Source: JBOGUF01 sp050696075
Lineage (GTDB): Bacteria > Chloroflexota > Chloroflexia > Thermomicrobiales > UBA6265
Direction of reading: 5' to 3'
Length of the DNA stretch: 22,814 nt
Assembly (NCBI GenBank): GCA_050696075.1
Contig: JBOGUF010000093.1
Coordinates: forward strand, 1 to 22,814
Part shown: piece by piece, positions 22,447 to 22,814 of the stretch
Layout of the letters: every line of letters begins with the position of its first letter
How positions within the stretch are numbered: position 1 is the stretch's first letter
Notes under the pieces: generated by a model
Databases searched by the model: none
What the model saw: the letters and a program-made list of their open reading frames with translations, nothing else
What the model was told of the DNA's origin: nothing
Made by a program: the position numbers and the translations under genes

Positions 22447-22814
22447 ATGAAGCCGGGCATTCACCCCAACTACGTCGAAGCGCAGGTGACCTGCGCCTGC
22501 GGCAACACCTTTACCACGCGCTCAACCCAGCCGACGCTGCGGACCGACCTCTGCAACGTCTGCCACCCCTTCTACACCGGCGAGCAGCGCATCGTCGATA
22601 CCGCGGGACAGGTCGAGCGCTTCATGCGCCGGATGGAAGGCGCCTCCGGCGACGCGCGGCCGTCGAAGCGCAAGCAGCGGCTCACCGCGCGCCAGGAACG
22701 GCTTGCCGAGGAGCGCCGGCAGCAAGAGGAGCAAGCGCGCGCGGCGGCGGCTGAAGAGGCCGCCGCGCGTGCTGCCGTACGCGCCGAAGCAGCGGCCGCC
22801 GCTGAGGCCGCGGC
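22447..22814 (+). CDS. rpmE: Large-subunit ribosomal protein L31 with C-terminal extension (partial)
   Basis: Ribosomal protein bL31, running off the right edge (122 codons seen, no stop). The core MKPGIHPNYVEAQVTC is canonical. The zinc-binding cysteines are C16 and C18 (TCACGN) and C36 and C39 (LCNVCHPFYTG), i.e. the zinc-containing C+ form. The normal protein ends near residue 70; here it continues for at least 50 more residues, first basic (PSKRKQRLTARQERL), then Glu/Arg/Gln- and Ala-rich (EERRQQEEQARAAAAEEA), which should form a long helix or coiled coil. ATG start with GAGG 4 nt upstream; 48 bp after rpmA. A fusion to another domain beyond the edge cannot be excluded. Confidence 0.93.
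   Translation, partial: MKPGIHPNYVEAQVTCACGNTFTTRSTQPTLRTDLCNVCHPFYTGEQRIVDTAGQVERFMRRMEGASGDARPSKRKQRLTARQERLAEERRQQEEQARAAAAEEAAARAAVRAEAAAAAEAA

Noticed and set aside
1..22814. A defence system, toxin-antitoxin pair, integrated element or secondary-metabolite cluster
   Set aside because: No nuclease, methylase, integrase, toxin-size gene pair or modular synthase was found on either strand; every larger convincing frame belongs to a family named above or to the surface protein.

Overview
The window is a GC-rich bacterial chromosome segment that looks like Chloroflexota, most likely a Thermomicrobia/Sphaerobacter-type lineage. This placement is an inference. It rests on base composition, frequent TTG starts, a HemQ-type haem gene cluster, a HemC-HemD fusion and many palindromic intergenic repeats. 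No phage, transposase, CRISPR array or tRNA/rRNA gene was found. The content is mostly ordinary housekeeping DNA; the unusual part is the repeat landscape and a few odd protein ends.

Layout. 1-2040, minus strand: a YfcE-type phosphodiesterase overlapping a DHDPS/KHG-type aldolase, then a small four-helix membrane protein of the phage-holin-4_2 family. 2400-4812, plus strand: an HxlR regulator and a secreted, C-terminally anchored ZU5-domain protein. 4895-6877, minus: an orphan hybrid sensor kinase (DUF4118-GAF-PAS-HisKA-HATPase). 7386-8615, minus, and 8842-9918, plus: a divergent pair, a class-I aminotransferase and a ferredoxin-NADP+ reductase of the thioredoxin-reductase fold. 10095-11345, plus: an MFS transporter, converging on a uroporphyrinogen-decarboxylase paralogue (11380-12381, minus).

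12640-21264 is one long minus-strand block. It is read in the order hemC-hemD fusion, hemB, hemQ, hemE, then a PhoB/PhoR-type two-component pair, then trpS. The hem genes are closely spaced (2 to 31 bp) and sit behind a near-consensus promoter (TTGACA, 18 bp, TACAAT), so they form an operon. It converts 5-aminolaevulinate to uroporphyrinogen III (HemB, HemC, HemD) and coproporphyrinogen III (HemE), and it supplies the last enzyme of the coproporphyrin-dependent route (HemQ). The glutamyl-tRNA reductase, aminomutase, oxidase and ferrochelatase steps are not in the window. Divergent from it, 21601-22814 carries the ribosomal genes rplU-rpmA-rpmE, the last one cut by the window edge; L21 and L31 both carry unusual low-complexity extensions.

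Several spacers hold inverted repeats, some built from tandem seven-base units (AGGCGTT, GGAGTCA, CCGCCTT). Three genes (aminotransferase, trpS, hemB) take their stop codon from such a repeat. In hemB the repeat also encodes the last ~22 residues.
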